A stretch of DNA of 64,000 bases from Sphingopyxis macrogoltabida (GTDB lineage: Bacteria > Pseudomonadota > Alphaproteobacteria > Sphingomonadales > Sphingomonadaceae): contig NZ_CP012700.1 of the NCBI RefSeq assembly GCF_001307295.1, positions 4,157,001-4,221,000 of the forward strand, given 5' to 3'. The notes beneath the pieces are model-generated. The model had not been told where the DNA came from. It did not search any database and saw only the letters and a program-made list of their open reading frames with translations. This document shows positions 40,701-49,253 of the stretch, piece after piece. A program made the position numbers and the translations under genes. Each line of letters opens with the position of its first letter. Positions within the stretch are counted from its first letter, which is position 1.

Positions 40701-43419
40701 TCTCGGTACCGATCGCGATGCCGACGAGCGTCTGGCTTTCCTCGTCATATTGATAGGCGGTGGTGATGCCCGCCCCGGCGCCCGAGATAGTGCCGCTGTT
40801 CGTCACCGCCGACGCCGCGGTGGTGATCGTGATGCCGGCGTCGGGCGCCGCGTCGAAGCCGTCATAGCTGCCTTCGCCGCGGATCGTGCCGGCATTGTTC
40901 ACGACGAGCGAGCCGGTCGCGAAGGAATAGATGCCCGACGTCGCGCCGGTGATCGTGCCGCCTTCGGCATTGGTGATTGCCACGTCGGCGCGCGAGCCCT
41001 GCGACACGCCTGCGCCGAAATCGCTGACGATCGTACCGCTGTTGTCGAGGCTGGCGCTCGACATGTCGCTGCCGAAACCGACGCCGAAGCCGTCGCCGCC
41101 GCTGCCGCCGAGATCGCCGGTGCCGCGGATCGTTCCCGAATTGACGACGCTCGCGGTCAGGCCGCTGCGGTCCTCGCTGGCGTCAGTGTTGGTCGCCGTG
41201 CCCTGGATATAGACGCCGCCGTTGAAGCCGGTGATCTCGCCGGCGTTGGCGACGTCGCCGCCCGCCGAAAGGATGATGCCGAACCGCTGGCCGGCGATCG
41301 AACCGCCTTCCTCGTTGGTAACGCTGGCGCTGTAATCCTCGTTCGCCTGATCGGTGTGCGGGAACATCGAGATACCGTCGGCAAAGGGCGTGCCGCGCCC
41401 CTCGATCGTGCCGCTGTTGGTGACGCTGCCACCGCCGATCAGCCGCACGCCATCGTCATTGTTGCCGATGATCGTGCCGCTGTTCGTAACGCTGGTATTG
41501 ACCGCGCGGCCCTCGAAGACCCCGGGCGCGGTCTGGAAGGAATTGGTGGTGATGCCGAACTGCCCGCCCTCGATCGAACCACTGTTATCGATTACCGCAT
41601 CGGCGGTGAAGATAACGAGACCGCTCTGGTTCTGAGCACGAATCGTCCCCGCATTGTTGACCGTCAGCGTGCTGGTGTTCGAGACGATGGCGTTACCACC
41701 CGAAGCGATTTCGGCGCCTTCGGCATTGTTGATGACAAGCGCCCCCGTCGACTGGCCGACGATGCCGAGCGCCTGACCGTTGATGATGCCGTCATTGTTG
41801 ATCGTCGCGGTTTCGAGCGAACCGCCGGCGACGACGCCGAGGAAGCCCAGCACCACGCCATGGTCGTTGTTGAGTATCGCGCTTCGGCCCTGCTGCGCCT
41901 CGCTCGCCCCCATGACGATCCCGATCGGGGTGACCCCCGGGGTGGCAGGGTCGTATTGGCCGGTGCTGCGGATCGTACCGCTGTTATCGATGGTCCCGCC
42001 CCCCTGCAGCGCGACGCCGAATTGCTGGCCCTCGATCACGCCGTCTTCGCCGTTGACGATCGATCCGATCCCCGTTGCGTCGGGATCGGCCGCGCCCGCG
42101 AACTCGCTGATCGCGACGCCGATTCCCGGCGCACTGCCGTTGGCGCTCGTGAAGCCCTGAATCAGGCCGCTGTTCGTCACCGAGCCGCCGCCCGCGAGCG
42201 AAACCGCCGCGCCGCCATGGCCGACGATCGTCCCGGTGTTGACGACGGTCGTGTTCGCGGCGACGGGCTCGAGCACGCCCGGACTGACCTGCGCGAGGTT
42301 GGTGATGATACCCGATTGCGCGCCCTCGATCGTGCCGCTGTTCTCGATCACCGCATCGGCGGTCAGGATGTTGATCGCATTCTGATTCGCGCCGCGAATC
42401 GTCCCCGCATTGTTGACCGTCAGCGTGCTGGTGTTCGCGATGATCGCGGTGCCGCCCGAGGCGATTTCGGCGCCGTCGGCATTGTTCACGACAAGGTTGC
42501 CCGTCGACTGGCCTATGATGCCGGCGAACTGCCCGTTGATGATCCCGCCGTTATCGATCGTCGCATCGACCGGACCGCCGGCGAGGACGCCGATGAAACC
42601 GAGAACGACGCCATCATTATCGAGCGTCGCGACCCGGCCTTCCTGTTCCGGGGTCGCGCCCAGGACGATGCCGATCGGGGTACTGCCCGTCGCAGGATTG
42701 AACGCGCCGGTGCTGCGGATCAGGCCGTCATTCTCGATCGTGCCGCCGCCCGAGAGGACGATGCCGAAGGTCTGCCCCTCGATCGTGCCGTCCTCGTCGT
42801 TGATGATCGAGCCGATGCCGGTCGCGTCGGGGTCGATCGCGCCGGGGAATTCGGTGATCGCGACGCCGATGCCGTTCGCATTGGCGCCGCCGTTGACATT
42901 GTTATAGCCTTGGATCGTGCCGCTGTTGGTGACGCTGCCGCCGCCGACCAGCCCAACGCCCGAGCCGCCTTCGCCGACGATCGTGCCGCTGTTGACGACC
43001 ACCGTGTCGGCGACCAGCGCCCGCGGCGGCAGGTTTTCGCCGTTCTCGTCCTCGCTGAAGAATTGCGAGGTCGCGACGCCATGCGCGCCGCCCGAAATCG
43101 TGCCGCTATTGGTGACCGACGATCCCGGCTGGGCGATCACGATACCGCCGCTCGGCCGGCTGTCGACACTGCCGGTAAAGGTGCCGTTGCCGCGGATGTC
43201 GCCCAGATTGTCGACGATCACCGCGCCGTTGTCGGCATAGATGCCGATATCGTCGCCCACGACCTCTTCGTCCTCGGCCACCGTGATTTCCAGCGGCTCG
43301 GGCTGGTCGTTGTGGATGCCGAAGCTGTCTTGCGCCTGCGCGAGCGGCGCGAATTGCAGGATCGACAGGCCGGCGACCGCGCTGGTCGCGAGCAGGCGCG
43401 ATTTCGAAATCTTGGACAT
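37765..43419 (-). CDS. Giant autotransporter (type Va secretion) with repeated passenger
   Basis: 1884 residues from the ATG at 43419 (GGGGAG upstream). A signal peptide (~1-30, LAQA-Q) is followed by a passenger of about 1580 residues made of parallel beta-helix repeats (VxNSGTIxG pattern), then an autotransporter beta-barrel of ~280 residues ending RVTARIAF. Within the passenger a unit of about 250-260 residues recurs, so the gene shows a ~750-790-base period. A C-terminal AC-type linker (GGKLAVNGSIVSDVTVNNGGTLGGNGT) precedes the barrel. Likely an adhesin or surface protein. There are no enzyme motifs in the passenger. Confidence 0.92.
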   Translation of the reverse strand: MSKISKSRLLATSAVAGLSILQFAPLAQAQDSFGIHNDQPEPLEITVAEDEEVVGDDIGIYADNGAVIVDNLGDIRGNGTFTGSVDSRPSGGIVIAQPGSSVTNSGTISGGAHGVATSQFFSEDENGENLPPRALVADTVVVNSGTIVGEGGSGVGLVGGGSVTNSGTIQGYNNVNGGANANGIGVAITEFPGAIDPDATGIGSIINDEDGTIEGQTFGIVLSGGGTIENDGLIRSTGAFNPATGSTPIGIVLGATPEQEGRVATLDNDGVVLGFIGVLAGGPVDATIDNGGIINGQFAGIIGQSTGNLVVNNADGAEIASGGTAIIANTSTLTVNNAGTIRGANQNAINILTADAVIENSGTIEGAQSGIITNLAQVSPGVLEPVAANTTVVNTGTIVGHGGAAVSLAGGGSVTNSGLIQGFTSANGSAPGIGVAISEFAGAADPDATGIGSIVNGEDGVIEGQQFGVALQGGGTIDNSGTIRSTGQYDPATPGVTPIGIVMGASEAQQGRSAILNNDHGVVLGFLGVVAGGSLETATINNDGIINGQALGIVGQSTGALVINNAEGAEIASGGNAIVSNTSTLTVNNAGTIRAQNQSGLVIFTADAVIDNSGSIEGGQFGITTNSFQTAPGVFEGRAVNTSVTNSGTIIGNNDDGVRLIGGGSVTNSGTIEGRGTPFADGISMFPHTDQANEDYSASVTNEEGGSIAGQRFGIILSAGGDVANAGEITGFNGGVYIQGTATNTDASEDRSGLTASVVNSGTIRGTGDLGGSGGDGFGVGFGSDMSSASLDNSGTIVSDFGAGVSQGSRADVAITNAEGGTITGATSGIYSFATGSLVVNNAGTIRGEGSYDGFDAAPDAGITITTAASAVTNSGTISGAGAGITTAYQYDEESQTLVGIAIGTEIENSGTIAGESNDGVRLIGGGTVANSGTISGTGSQLADGISIYAYEGQDSASFAASVVNAEGGTITGDRFGVIVSGGGDVVNAGSISGNAAGVLIQSDLANTPGLIGNFTNSGTIASADGAAIIAHVQANVVNAGTLTGGSGAAIVLDSYDDTVTLHTGSVVNGAMLAGEGHDSLILDGDVLELTEAQQVGAALDFEDLTVAAGYWSTTGYVGEFNAVTIAEGGALQVNEIEYDEGLFSTPIFTPTIANNGLLVANFDHDDVVSGLGQLSVSGTGAVKLIGEGVFTLDTASFAHTGGTTVANGGLILTGTLLGDVTTEGDGFFQLGNGGTEGDFAGDIVNNGRFVFNRSDDYDFLGAFSGNGTLDKMGDSILTFMGDYSFEGVTNILGGSVRIGGTIDPTTDFNLGEGGSLDISGKDQTIGGLAGEQGSNVQMGENNLTVAQDANSQFGGTISGSGSFTKEGDGTLNLTGDSDYSGPTAVNGGKLAVNGSIVSDVTVNNGGTLGGNGTVGSTTVAAGGTIAPGNSIGQLTVNGDLAFAAGSVYEVEVNAAGQGDRLDATGAVTIASTASVAVLAEEGDYNPRTDYVILTGAGGVTGTFGSVTTDLAFLDPLLRYGANSVTLSLYRNDIDFADVAIGFNQASVATAIQSLGIDNPLFEAVLVQNAATAQASFGDLSGEIHANAVSGLTDDSRHLRNALFGMRAPVESGAFVWGSAFGGWGKFDAQPGGLGMSTDHKGLVAGIGYGGNGFAAAISAGIGGSDFKAKGRGDSADVESKYLAAHATYGGPEGGFRGTIGIAYAWHDLDNSRAVTVAPLAQTLTAKYDASTLQIFGEVGYDVTMGKAAITPFARFAHVKTDSEGFTEAGGNAALVVADVDQKTTFLSLGARARFNAGEAGFQPYVSAAWNRAFDDRGAIMISRFAAGGTPFGIIGTPIPKNSAEVEAGFDYSAGAFNIGAAYTGTLASDRNSHGVRVTARIAF
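40680..43000 (-). repeat. Macro-repeats inside the autotransporter gene
   Basis: The phrase encoding V-x-N-(S/T)-G-T-I-V/I/A-G recurs at the head of long similar blocks near 43000, 42248, 41491 and 40710, a spacing of about 752, 757 and 780 bases. The first two blocks share long runs such as GADIASGG-like and GIVGQSTG-like phrases at the same internal positions. This looks like duplication of a whole passenger module, prone to length variation by recombination. Confidence 0.7.
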
Positions 43420-43719
43420 TGGCTGGAAACTCCCCTTGAAAACTGCATGCACAGGCAGGGGAGCGCCGGACAGCCCAAAGGCCATCCGGCTGGTTCCCCC
43501 CACGCGAATTTGGCGTCCCGTCAAACTGTTCGGATGCCCCCCAGCATCTTCAGCTTTGTAACGGCAGGAATAATTGCCGACGCGCCGCACCGTCTACCCA
43601 ATGTTTTTTAGGGTAACGTCTCATTTGCCATATTTGGGACAGCCAGCGGCTTGCGGGGCGCGACATCGACGATTGACGTTGGCGCCCGGCTCGGCAAAGA
43701 AATCTGCGGGGCGGGCAAT

Positions 43720-45969
43720 ATGCGATATTGGGTTGCATTTCTGACATTTGTCGTCGCGGCGATGCTGTCGCCCGCGAGTGCGGTGCCGACCGTGCTACCG
43801 GCGTTCGAACTGCACGCCGGCGTCGACCCAGGCTCGGTCGCGCCCTTTATCCGCTACACGAAGGACGTCCCCGAGTTCGAGGGTCTCCGCCCCGCCGACA
43901 TAATCGCCAAGCCGCTCGAACGCATCGAGGGATCGTCGATCCATTTCGGCCCGCCGGGGGTAAAAACCGCACTGCTGCTGAAGGTCCGCAATGCCGGGTC
44001 GGCGCAGGGAAGCTGGATCCTCACCACGGGGCGCGGGTCGCTGAAATTCTTCCGGCTCTACGAAGCTTCGGGCGACCGGTTCGAGCTGCTCGTCGACGGC
44101 ACCGATCCCGAGGACGCGCGGCGCAATCTCGGGACCTATCAGGCCTTCAGCTCCGAACTGGTGCTCGACCCGGGGCAGGAGAAGCTAGTGCTGATCGAGT
44201 TCCTGTCCGAAAATTCAACCTATATGCCGCTGCGCATCAACACCTATGGCACCTTCTTCAAGGAGCGGCGGGCGAATATCTCGATGGTGTCGGGCGTCGT
44301 CATCGGCGCCTTCATCCTGCTCCTTTTGAACTTCCTCTTCTTCTCGATCACCGGGCATCGCGAATTTCTATGGCTTGCCGTCGCCGAGGGGTTCTTCGCG
44401 CTCAACACCGTGCACTCCGAAGGCTATATCACCATCTTCTTCCTCTACGACAAACCGCTGACGGGGGTCGCGGTCGAGGATTTCTTCAAATGCGGCTTTG
44501 CAGGAGCGATGGCGCAGTTCTGCCGCATCTTCGTCAATACGCCGGTCAATTTCCCGAAACGCGACGTGGCACTGAAGGCGCTCATCCTCGCCTCGCTCGC
44601 GGTGATGCTGCTCCAGCCGGGTCTGTCGCTCTATCCGCCCGGGCTGCGCTTTGCGCTGCACGCCGCCGCCTGGCTGGTCGCGATCGCGGTCGCGCTGTTC
44701 CTGCCCTTCGTCGGGTTCGCCGCGATGAAACAGCTCGGCAACCAGCTCTGGCCGCTGTTCGTCGGCTGGGCCAGCCTCGCGCTGTTCATCGTCTATGCGG
44801 CGATCGCATCGATGGGATTTTTCACCTGGCTGCCGATCAACTGGCATCTTTCGGGGCCGGTCGGATTGTTCGAGGCGGTCATGGTGACCCTTGCGCTCGG
44901 CCTCAATCTCAAGAAGATCCAGCGCGACAAGCTCGCCGCCGACTTCAACTATGCCCGGTCGCTGTCGGAGCGGCTGGAGATCAGCGAGCGCGCGACGCGG
45001 CTGGCCGAGGAGAAGGCGTTCGCGCTGGCGACCGTCAACAGCCAGAACGCGTTGCTCCACGCATCGGGCCACGACAGCAAGCAGGTCATCCTCGCGCTCA
45101 ACAGCGCCGTCGACGTGCTGCGGCGGAGCGAAACCCCGGCGGGCAATGGCGAGCTGATCGACATGCTGCAAAGTTCGGCCACCTATTTGAACGAGATTGT
45201 TTCGACGACGATGTCGGGCGCGAACATCGTCGGCAGCGACGCCGGATTTGTCGCGCTGAGCAGCTTCAGGGGGCAGGCGCTCGTCGAGCCGCTGATGATG
45301 ATGTTCCGGACCCCGTTCGCGCGCAAGAAGCTGACACTGGAAGCCGATGGCGACGACGATATCGTCATCGTTTCGGACAAACCGCTGCTGATGCGCGCGC
45401 TCGCGAACCTGCTCAGCAACAGCTATCAATATAGCGATGCCGGCGGCGCGCGGATTTCGCTGGCGCGCGATGGCGAGACGGCAACGATCACGATCACCGA
45501 TACCGGCCGCGGCATGTCCGACGCCGTCCGCAAGGCGCTGAACGCGAGCGAAACGACCCGGCTGCGCGCCGACGAGGCGAAGGAAGGCACGGGATCGGGA
45601 TTCCATTCGGCGCGGCGGCTGGTCGAAAGCCTCGCGGGCCGGCTGGAAATCCTGTCATCGACATCGGCGGGCACCATGGTACGCGTTACCCTGCCCTGCG
45701 CATTCGCCGCGACGACCCCGTGCCCGCCCGACGCGCTGCAGGCAGCGCTGCCCGGCTGGCTGATCGTCGATTTCGACCAGCGCGACGCCTTCGAGACGGC
45801 GCTCGCCACCGCGACGCTGCCCGCGAACCGGATCGTTGCGCTGACCTATGACGACACCACCGTCACGCGCGGACGGCTGAGCGAGATGGTCGGGATGATG
45901 ATGATCAAGCCGCCGTGCAGCGAGCTGATCGCCCATCCGTTGCTGCGCCGGGGATCAGAGCAGGTTTAG
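43720..45969 (+). CDS. 7TM-DISM sensor histidine kinase
   Basis: 749 residues from the ATG at 43720. A signal peptide (~1-21) and a periplasmic 7TMR-DISM extracellular domain (~30-190) precede seven membrane helices (~200-410). A coiled linker leads to the H-box LHASGHDSKQVILALNSAVDVL, and then to an ATPase domain with N-box (LANLLSNSYQYSD), G1 (ITDTGRGMSD) and G2 (GTGSGFHSARRLV). The last ~90 residues look like a degenerate receiver. The 300-base gap to the divergent autotransporter holds only the two promoters and a TACCC/GGGTA inverted pair near 43597. Its 3' end overlaps the response regulator gene by 15 bases. Confidence 0.87.
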   Translation: MRYWVAFLTFVVAAMLSPASAVPTVLPAFELHAGVDPGSVAPFIRYTKDVPEFEGLRPADIIAKPLERIEGSSIHFGPPGVKTALLLKVRNAGSAQGSWILTTGRGSLKFFRLYEASGDRFELLVDGTDPEDARRNLGTYQAFSSELVLDPGQEKLVLIEFLSENSTYMPLRINTYGTFFKERRANISMVSGVVIGAFILLLLNFLFFSITGHREFLWLAVAEGFFALNTVHSEGYITIFFLYDKPLTGVAVEDFFKCGFAGAMAQFCRIFVNTPVNFPKRDVALKALILASLAVMLLQPGLSLYPPGLRFALHAAAWLVAIAVALFLPFVGFAAMKQLGNQLWPLFVGWASLALFIVYAAIASMGFFTWLPINWHLSGPVGLFEAVMVTLALGLNLKKIQRDKLAADFNYARSLSERLEISERATRLAEEKAFALATVNSQNALLHASGHDSKQVILALNSAVDVLRRSETPAGNGELIDMLQSSATYLNEIVSTTMSGANIVGSDAGFVALSSFRGQALVEPLMMMFRTPFARKKLTLEADGDDDIVIVSDKPLLMRALANLLSNSYQYSDAGGARISLARDGETATITITDTGRGMSDAVRKALNASETTRLRADEAKEGTGSGFHSARRLVESLAGRLEILSSTSAGTMVRVTLPCAFAATTPCPPDALQAALPGWLIVDFDQRDAFETALATATLPANRIVALTYDDTTVTRGRLSEMVGMMMIKPPCSELIAHPLLRRGSEQV

Positions 45970-46572
45970 TTCCTGCGCCCGTTCGACGATCTTGCGGTTG
46001 TGGGTGACATCGAGCTTGCGCCGCAACTCGGCGATGTGGAACGACACCGTCGGCTGCGCGATCGACAGGCGGTAGGAGATTTCCTTGTTGCTCTCGCCCT
46101 GCGCCAGATAGTGCAGGATCGCCATCTGGCGCGACGACAGCGCGACCGGCGGCTGCTGATATTTGCCGAGCGCTTCGGCGATCAGCGGCGAGATATGGAT
46201 TTCGCCCGCCAGCGCCGCGTCGCACGCCGCGATGATCTGGTCGGACGGGTCGGCCTTGCTGACCACCGCGCGCGCGCCGAGCTTCAGCGCGTAATCGATC
46301 TCGCCGAGGTTCGTCTCGCCGGTCAGGATGATCACCGTCATGTCGCGCGACCCGACGATCTCAGCGAGGATATTGATGCCGCGCACGTCGGGCATGTTGA
46401 GATCGAGGATGACGAGATCGACCGGCTGCGACTGGACAAAGGCACCGACCGTCGCGCCGCGGTCGAGCGCCCCGACGACGGTGAAACGTTCGTACGAAGC
46501 GAACAGCAGCCGGAGGCCGTTCTGCGTGATCGGATGATCGTCGACGATCAGGATATTGTGCGTCAGACTCAT
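45955..46572 (-). CDS. NarL/FixJ-family response regulator
   Basis: 205 residues from the ATG at 46572. The receiver domain (residues ~5-120) has the acidic pair VDDH, the phospho-acceptor in LVILDLNMPDVRG and the switch Lys in VVSKADPS. The LuxR-type HTH (~140-200; LSSRQMAILHYLAQGESNKEISYRLSIAQPTVSFHIAELRRKL) is complete. It converges with the histidine kinase gene, which is the probable partner. Confidence 0.9.
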   Translation of the reverse strand: MSLTHNILIVDDHPITQNGLRLLFASYERFTVVGALDRGATVGAFVQSQPVDLVILDLNMPDVRGINILAEIVGSRDMTVIILTGETNLGEIDYALKLGARAVVSKADPSDQIIAACDAALAGEIHISPLIAEALGKYQQPPVALSSRQMAILHYLAQGESNKEISYRLSIAQPTVSFHIAELRRKLDVTHNRKIVERAQELNLL

Positions 46573-46701
46573 GTCGGCGTTCGCTCGCCCCCGTTTGCGA
46601 CCCGGTGGCAATGGATCAGCGACGACACGCTTTTACAACCCGAATAAATCTGGGGTTGGCGGATAGAAAAGGCCAAGAATCCGGCGCATAGCCAGATATT
46701 G

Positions 46702-47343
46702 TCAGCTCCGCCGGACGATCTGCGCCAGCGGGTTCGGCTCCGCCTCGGCGATCTTGGCGAGATGGTTGCGATCACGGTGGAGGAAGGGTTCGGGCTGCCC
46801 GTGCACCATCAACACCGTGTCCGAAACATAGCTCCACGAGCCGTCGTCGTGGAAATCGACCGTGATCGCATAGCTGTCGGTGCGAAAGGCCTGTTCGAGG
46901 AAGGTCGTCGAACAGATGCCATATTCGCTGCTCCCCCGCTCGGCCTTCAGCACCAGTTGTCTGGCGTCGGCGGTGGCATGTCCGGCGGCGATCGCCACCT
47001 GCCCGCGCGGGATGGCAAGCGTCTGCAGCACCAGCCCGGTCGCCGGTTCCCACAGCCAATATCCGACCTGATCGTGGAAGGCGATGTCCTCGTCGGGGGT
47101 GTTGATATGGACATGGTAGCGCAGCCCGTAGAAAAGCTGCGGCCCGTTCGCCTGCGGATCGATCGGCTGCATCTCGATCCGCTCGTAATAGTCGCGCTGC
47201 TCGGGGCCGTCGGCCTTGGGATTGATATCGACGCCGCGATGGCCTTCCCAGATGCCGGCGAGGCGGCGTAGCGGCCCGAGATTATCGAGCGTATCGGGCG
47301 CGACGTCGTCGGGCTCGGTGAAGATATCGTCCGGAATGTCCAT
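46702..47343 (-). CDS. Nitrobindin-like heme-binding beta-barrel protein
   Basis: 213 residues. The sequence LGPLRRLAGIWEGHRGVDINPK followed by YYERIEMQPIDPQANGPQLFYGLRYHV and GYWLWEPATGLVLQTLAIPRG matches the THAP4/nitrobindin FABP-like barrel, a small cytosolic heme protein linked to nitric oxide or peroxynitrite chemistry. No signal peptide. It is divergent from the D-aminoacylase-like gene. The family is recognised; the role here is not known. Confidence 0.75.
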   Translation of the reverse strand: MDIPDDIFTEPDDVAPDTLDNLGPLRRLAGIWEGHRGVDINPKADGPEQRDYYERIEMQPIDPQANGPQLFYGLRYHVHINTPDEDIAFHDQVGYWLWEPATGLVLQTLAIPRGQVAIAAGHATADARQLVLKAERGSSEYGICSTTFLEQAFRTDSYAITVDFHDDGSWSYVSDTVLMVHGQPEPFLHRDRNHLAKIAEAEPNPLAQIVRRS

Positions 47344-47460
47344 GGTGCCCCCCGTCCTTACAATGCCGCCCGCCGCGCCGCGGCGCAAGAAGCGCTTGTG
47401 ATTTTTTAGGAATTCGGATGAGGTTGCGGTAAGGTCAAGCGGCAATCGGGGAGATGGACG

Positions 47461-49149
47461 ATGGGCATGAAACGACAGTTGGCGCTTGGCGCCGCGCTTT
47501 TGCTTTCGACGTCGGGCATGGCGCTCGCGGCCGAAGGCGGTCATGACGTCGTGATCCGCGGCGGCACCATCTATGACGGGTCGGGCGCGCCGGGCGTCGT
47601 CGGCGATGTCGCGATCGATGGCGACCGCGTCGTCGCGGTCGGCAAGGTCGCGGGCAAGGGCCGCACCGAAATATCGGCCGCCGGGATGGCGGTCGCGCCC
47701 GGGTTCATCAACATGCTGAGCTGGGCGACCGAATCGCTGATCGCCGGCCCGAAAAGCCAGAGCGACATAAGGCAGGGCGTCACGCTGGAGGTGATGGGCG
47801 AGGGCTGGTCGATGGGGCCGCTGAACGCGGCGATGAAGGCCACCGAAACCGAGCGTCAGGGCGATATCAAATATCCGATCGAATGGACCAGCCTCGGCGA
47901 TTATCTGTCCTGGCTCGAAAAACACGGCATCGCGCCCAACGTCGCGAGCTTCGTCGGTGCCGCGACGGTGCGCGTCCACGAACTGGGCGAAGACGATGTC
48001 GATCCGACGCCCGAACAGCTGGACCGCATGCGCGCGCTCGTCCGGCAGGCGATGGACGAAGGCGCGCTCGGCGTTGGCAGTTCGCTCATCTATGCGCCCG
48101 GCTCCTATGCCGAAACCGACGAACTCGTCGCGCTGACCGGCGAGGCGGCGCAATGCGGCGGCATGTACATCAGCCATATGCGATCCGAAGGCGACCGGCT
48201 CGAGGAAGCGGTCGACGAGCTGATCGAGATATCGCGTCGCTCGGGCGCTCCGGCCGAAATCTATCACCTCAAGATGGCGGGCCGCGAAAACTGGGGCAAG
48301 CTTGCCCCCGTCGTCGCGAAGGTCGAGGCAGCGCGCGCTGCGGGACAGCGGATCACCGCCGACATGTACACCTATACCGCTGGCGCGACCGGGCTCGACG
48401 CGGCGATGCCGACCTGGGTACAGGCCGGCGGGCTCGAAAAATGGATCGAACGGCTGAAGGACCCGGCGATCCGCGCGCGTGTCGCGGCCGAAATGCAGAA
48501 GCCGGGCAACGACTGGGAAAATCTCTACTTCGGCGCCGGCGCCGACAAGATGATCCTGTCGGGTTTCAAGAAGGATGCGCTCAAGCCGCTGACCGGCAAG
48601 ACGCTCGCCGAGGTCGCGCAGATGCGCGGCAAATCGCCCGAGGAGACCGCGATGGACCTCGTCGTCGAGGACGGCTCGCGCGTCGGTACCGTCTATTTCC
48701 TGATGTCGGAGGATAATGTTCGCGCGCAGATCAAGTTGCCGTGGATGAGCTTCGGGTCCGATGCGGCATCGCAGGCGACCGAGGGCGTCTTCCTGAAATC
48801 GGGCGCCCATCCGCGCACCTACGGCAATTTCGCGCGCCTGCTCGGCCGCTATGTCCGCGACGAGAAGCTGATCCCGCTTGAACAGGCGGTGCACCGGCTG
48901 ACCACCCTGCCCGCGACCAACCTCGGGATCAAGGAACGCGGCGCGCTGAAGCCCGGCTATTTCGCCGACGTCGTGATCTTCGACCCGGCGGCGGTCGCCG
49001 ACCGCTCGACCTTCGAGGCGCCGCACCAATATTCGCTCGGCGTCCGCGATGTCTTCGTCAACGGCGCGGCAGTGCTCAAGGACGGCGAGCCGACCGGCGC
49101 CACCCCAGGCCGCGCGGTGCGCGGCGCCGGCTGGGAGAAATGCCGCTGA
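47461..49149 (+). CDS. Exported D-aminoacylase-like amidohydrolase
   Basis: 562 residues with a signal peptide (~1-23, LAA-E). Amidohydrolase_3 fold like N-acyl-D-amino-acid deacylases, which free D-amino acids from N-acylated forms. The N-terminal sandwich (VVIRGGTIYDGSGAPG) and MYISHMRSEG, IYHLKMAG and LGIKERGALKPGYFADVVIFD segments fit. The metal-binding HxH after VAPGF is replaced by INMLSWATES, which defines a divergent subgroup whose activity is uncertain. It is followed by two more exported hydrolases on the same strand. Confidence 0.8.
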   Translation: MGMKRQLALGAALLLSTSGMALAAEGGHDVVIRGGTIYDGSGAPGVVGDVAIDGDRVVAVGKVAGKGRTEISAAGMAVAPGFINMLSWATESLIAGPKSQSDIRQGVTLEVMGEGWSMGPLNAAMKATETERQGDIKYPIEWTSLGDYLSWLEKHGIAPNVASFVGAATVRVHELGEDDVDPTPEQLDRMRALVRQAMDEGALGVGSSLIYAPGSYAETDELVALTGEAAQCGGMYISHMRSEGDRLEEAVDELIEISRRSGAPAEIYHLKMAGRENWGKLAPVVAKVEAARAAGQRITADMYTYTAGATGLDAAMPTWVQAGGLEKWIERLKDPAIRARVAAEMQKPGNDWENLYFGAGADKMILSGFKKDALKPLTGKTLAEVAQMRGKSPEETAMDLVVEDGSRVGTVYFLMSEDNVRAQIKLPWMSFGSDAASQATEGVFLKSGAHPRTYGNFARLLGRYVRDEKLIPLEQAVHRLTTLPATNLGIKERGALKPGYFADVVIFDPAAVADRSTFEAPHQYSLGVRDVFVNGAAVLKDGEPTGATPGRAVRGAGWEKCR

Positions 49150-49253
49150 GCGCAAAGGCGTAATATTTCTGGGCCTTTGCCCCAGACATATCCGCGTTGC
49201 AACTTTCCCCGTACCGACCATTCTGGTCGCTCAGAACAGACATGGGGATGGAA

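Noticed and set aside
40680..43000. CRISPR array or non-coding tandem repeat
   Set aside because: The repeats are long, coding and in one frame, part of the autotransporter passenger.
37798..43611. A ~1937-codon open frame on the + strand, antisense to the autotransporter
   Set aside because: It mirrors the high-GC codon pattern of the real gene, has no recognisable domain and only Arg/Asp/Ala-rich sequence; the - strand product has a signal peptide, repeats and barrel.
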